A stretch of DNA of 5,773 nt, from NCBI GenBank assembly GCA_009692275.1, contig SHZL01000181.1, positions 1 through 5,773 of the forward strand. The letters run 5' to 3'. Position 1 is the stretch's first letter. Every line of letters starts with the position of its first letter. Made by a program: the position numbers and the translations under genes. Shown here in pieces: positions 5,404 to 5,773 of the stretch. The stretch comes from Lysobacterales bacterium (GTDB lineage: Bacteria; Pseudomonadota; Gammaproteobacteria; Xanthomonadales; SZUA-36). A model generated the notes under the pieces. The model was not told the DNA's origin. It saw only the letters and a program-made list of their open reading frames with translations, and made no database searches.

Positions 5404-5773
5404 TACTCCGTGGGACCAGGGTTGGTTTTTGCACGGTAGCCGCACAGGTCGCGGACTATGCATTCGGGGCAGTTGGGTTTGCGTGCCTTGCAGGTATAGC
5501 GTCCATGCAAAATCAGCCAGTGGTGTGCGTCGTGGAGAAACTCCTCCGGAACGGCACGCAGCAACTTCAGTTCAACCTCCAGCGGTGTCTTGCCCCTGGC
5601 CAGTCCGGTGCGATTGGCCACGCGAAAAATATGGGTGTCCACGGCGATGGTCGGCTGGCCGAATGCGGTGTTGAGTACCACGTTCGCGGTTTTGCGGCCC
5701 ACTCCCGGCAACGACTCCAATGCAGATCGCTCGCCGGGCACGACACCGTTGAAGTGCTCCAGCAGGATGTGGC
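5403..5773 (-). CDS. nth: Endonuclease III, Nth (partial, 5' end beyond window)
   Basis: Nth is a bifunctional DNA glycosylase/AP lyase that removes oxidised pyrimidines in base-excision repair. The reading frame is open to the right edge, so 122 C-terminal residues are visible. By alignment to my recollection of E. coli Nth, about 93 N-terminal residues are missing. In this fragment LPGVGRKTANVVL (21-33) is the helix-hairpin-helix with the catalytic Lys27, equivalent to E. coli Lys120. VDTHIFR (44-50) carries Asp45, equivalent to Asp138. HHWLILHGRYTC (83-94) leads into the [4Fe-4S] cluster: Cys94-x6-Cys101-x2-Cys104-x5-Cys110, exact family spacing. Internal GTG codons such as the one at 5741 are not starts, because family homology continues upstream of it (residues ILLEHFNG). 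The TAA stop shares its last base with the ATG of the DoxX gene. Confidence 0.98.
   Translation of the reverse strand, partial: HILLEHFNGVVPGERSALESLPGVGRKTANVVLNTAFGQPTIAVDTHIFRVANRTGLARGKTPLEVELKLLRAVPEEFLHDAHHWLILHGRYTCKARKPNCPECIVRDLCGYRAKTNPGPTE
5406..5409 (-). promoter_or_regulatory. Ribosome site inside the nth 3' end, serving the DoxX gene
   Basis: GGAG on the minus strand lies two nucleotides before the ATG at 5403 and eight before the ATG at 5397. The spacing favours 5397, while the TAATG overlap with the nth stop favours re-initiation at 5403. The two starts differ by only two residues. Confidence 0.5.

Noticed and set aside
5404..5463. A longer DoxX protein starting at the ATG at 5463
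   Set aside because: It would overlap the Fe-S cluster end of nth by 60 nt. The extra 20 residues are polar and unlike DoxX N-termini, and the TAATG junction and GGAG site support starts at 5403 or 5397.
5739..5741. GTG as a start codon for nth
   Set aside because: Nth homology continues upstream to the window edge (ILLEHFNG), and a protein starting here would lack most of the glycosylase fold. The gene is cut by the window, not truncated.

Overview
The window looks like an ordinary chromosomal stretch of a proteobacterium with moderately high GC. A gammaproteobacterium is most likely: it encodes a full RNase T (largely confined to Gammaproteobacteria), a class I PurE/PurK pair and an E. coli-like Nth. 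I cannot assign an order or genus from this sequence. There is no sign of a mobile element, CRISPR array, tRNA or rRNA, phage gene or recent transfer. Coding density is very high after the first 177 bases.

Layout from left to right. (1) Bases 1-177 are non-coding and relatively AT-rich. They hold a good extended -10 promoter for the purine genes and a weaker candidate promoter pointing left. (2) purE and purK run rightwards (178-1860), are 9 nt apart and lie in the same reading frame. (3) rnt (RNase T) then argD (acetylornithine/class III aminotransferase) run leftwards (3680-1881) as a probable two-gene unit, with argD converging on purK. (4) A 69-nt divergent gap separates rnt from a rightward gene for an exported TraB/GumN (Tiki-like) family protein (3750-4748). 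(5) nth (endonuclease III, cut by the right edge) and a DoxX-family membrane protein run leftwards. Their stop and start codons share a base (TAATG), and the doxX 3' end overlaps the traB-family 3' end by 11 nt.

Functionally, PurE and PurK together carry out the bacterial two-step carboxylation of AIR to CAIR in purine synthesis. ArgD serves arginine (and possibly lysine) synthesis. RNase T trims the 3' ends of tRNA and other stable RNA. Nth removes oxidised pyrimidines from DNA. The TraB/GumN and DoxX proteins have no firmly assigned role. The gene order gives no clear single pathway, and I see no convincing undescribed system. The points that merit a second look are gene-boundary details (purE start, the in-frame purE/purK junction, nth/doxX coupling, the traB/doxX overlap), two substitutions at substrate-contact positions of RNase T, a changed PLP-loop sequence in ArgD, and a two-helix C-terminal extension on the DoxX protein.
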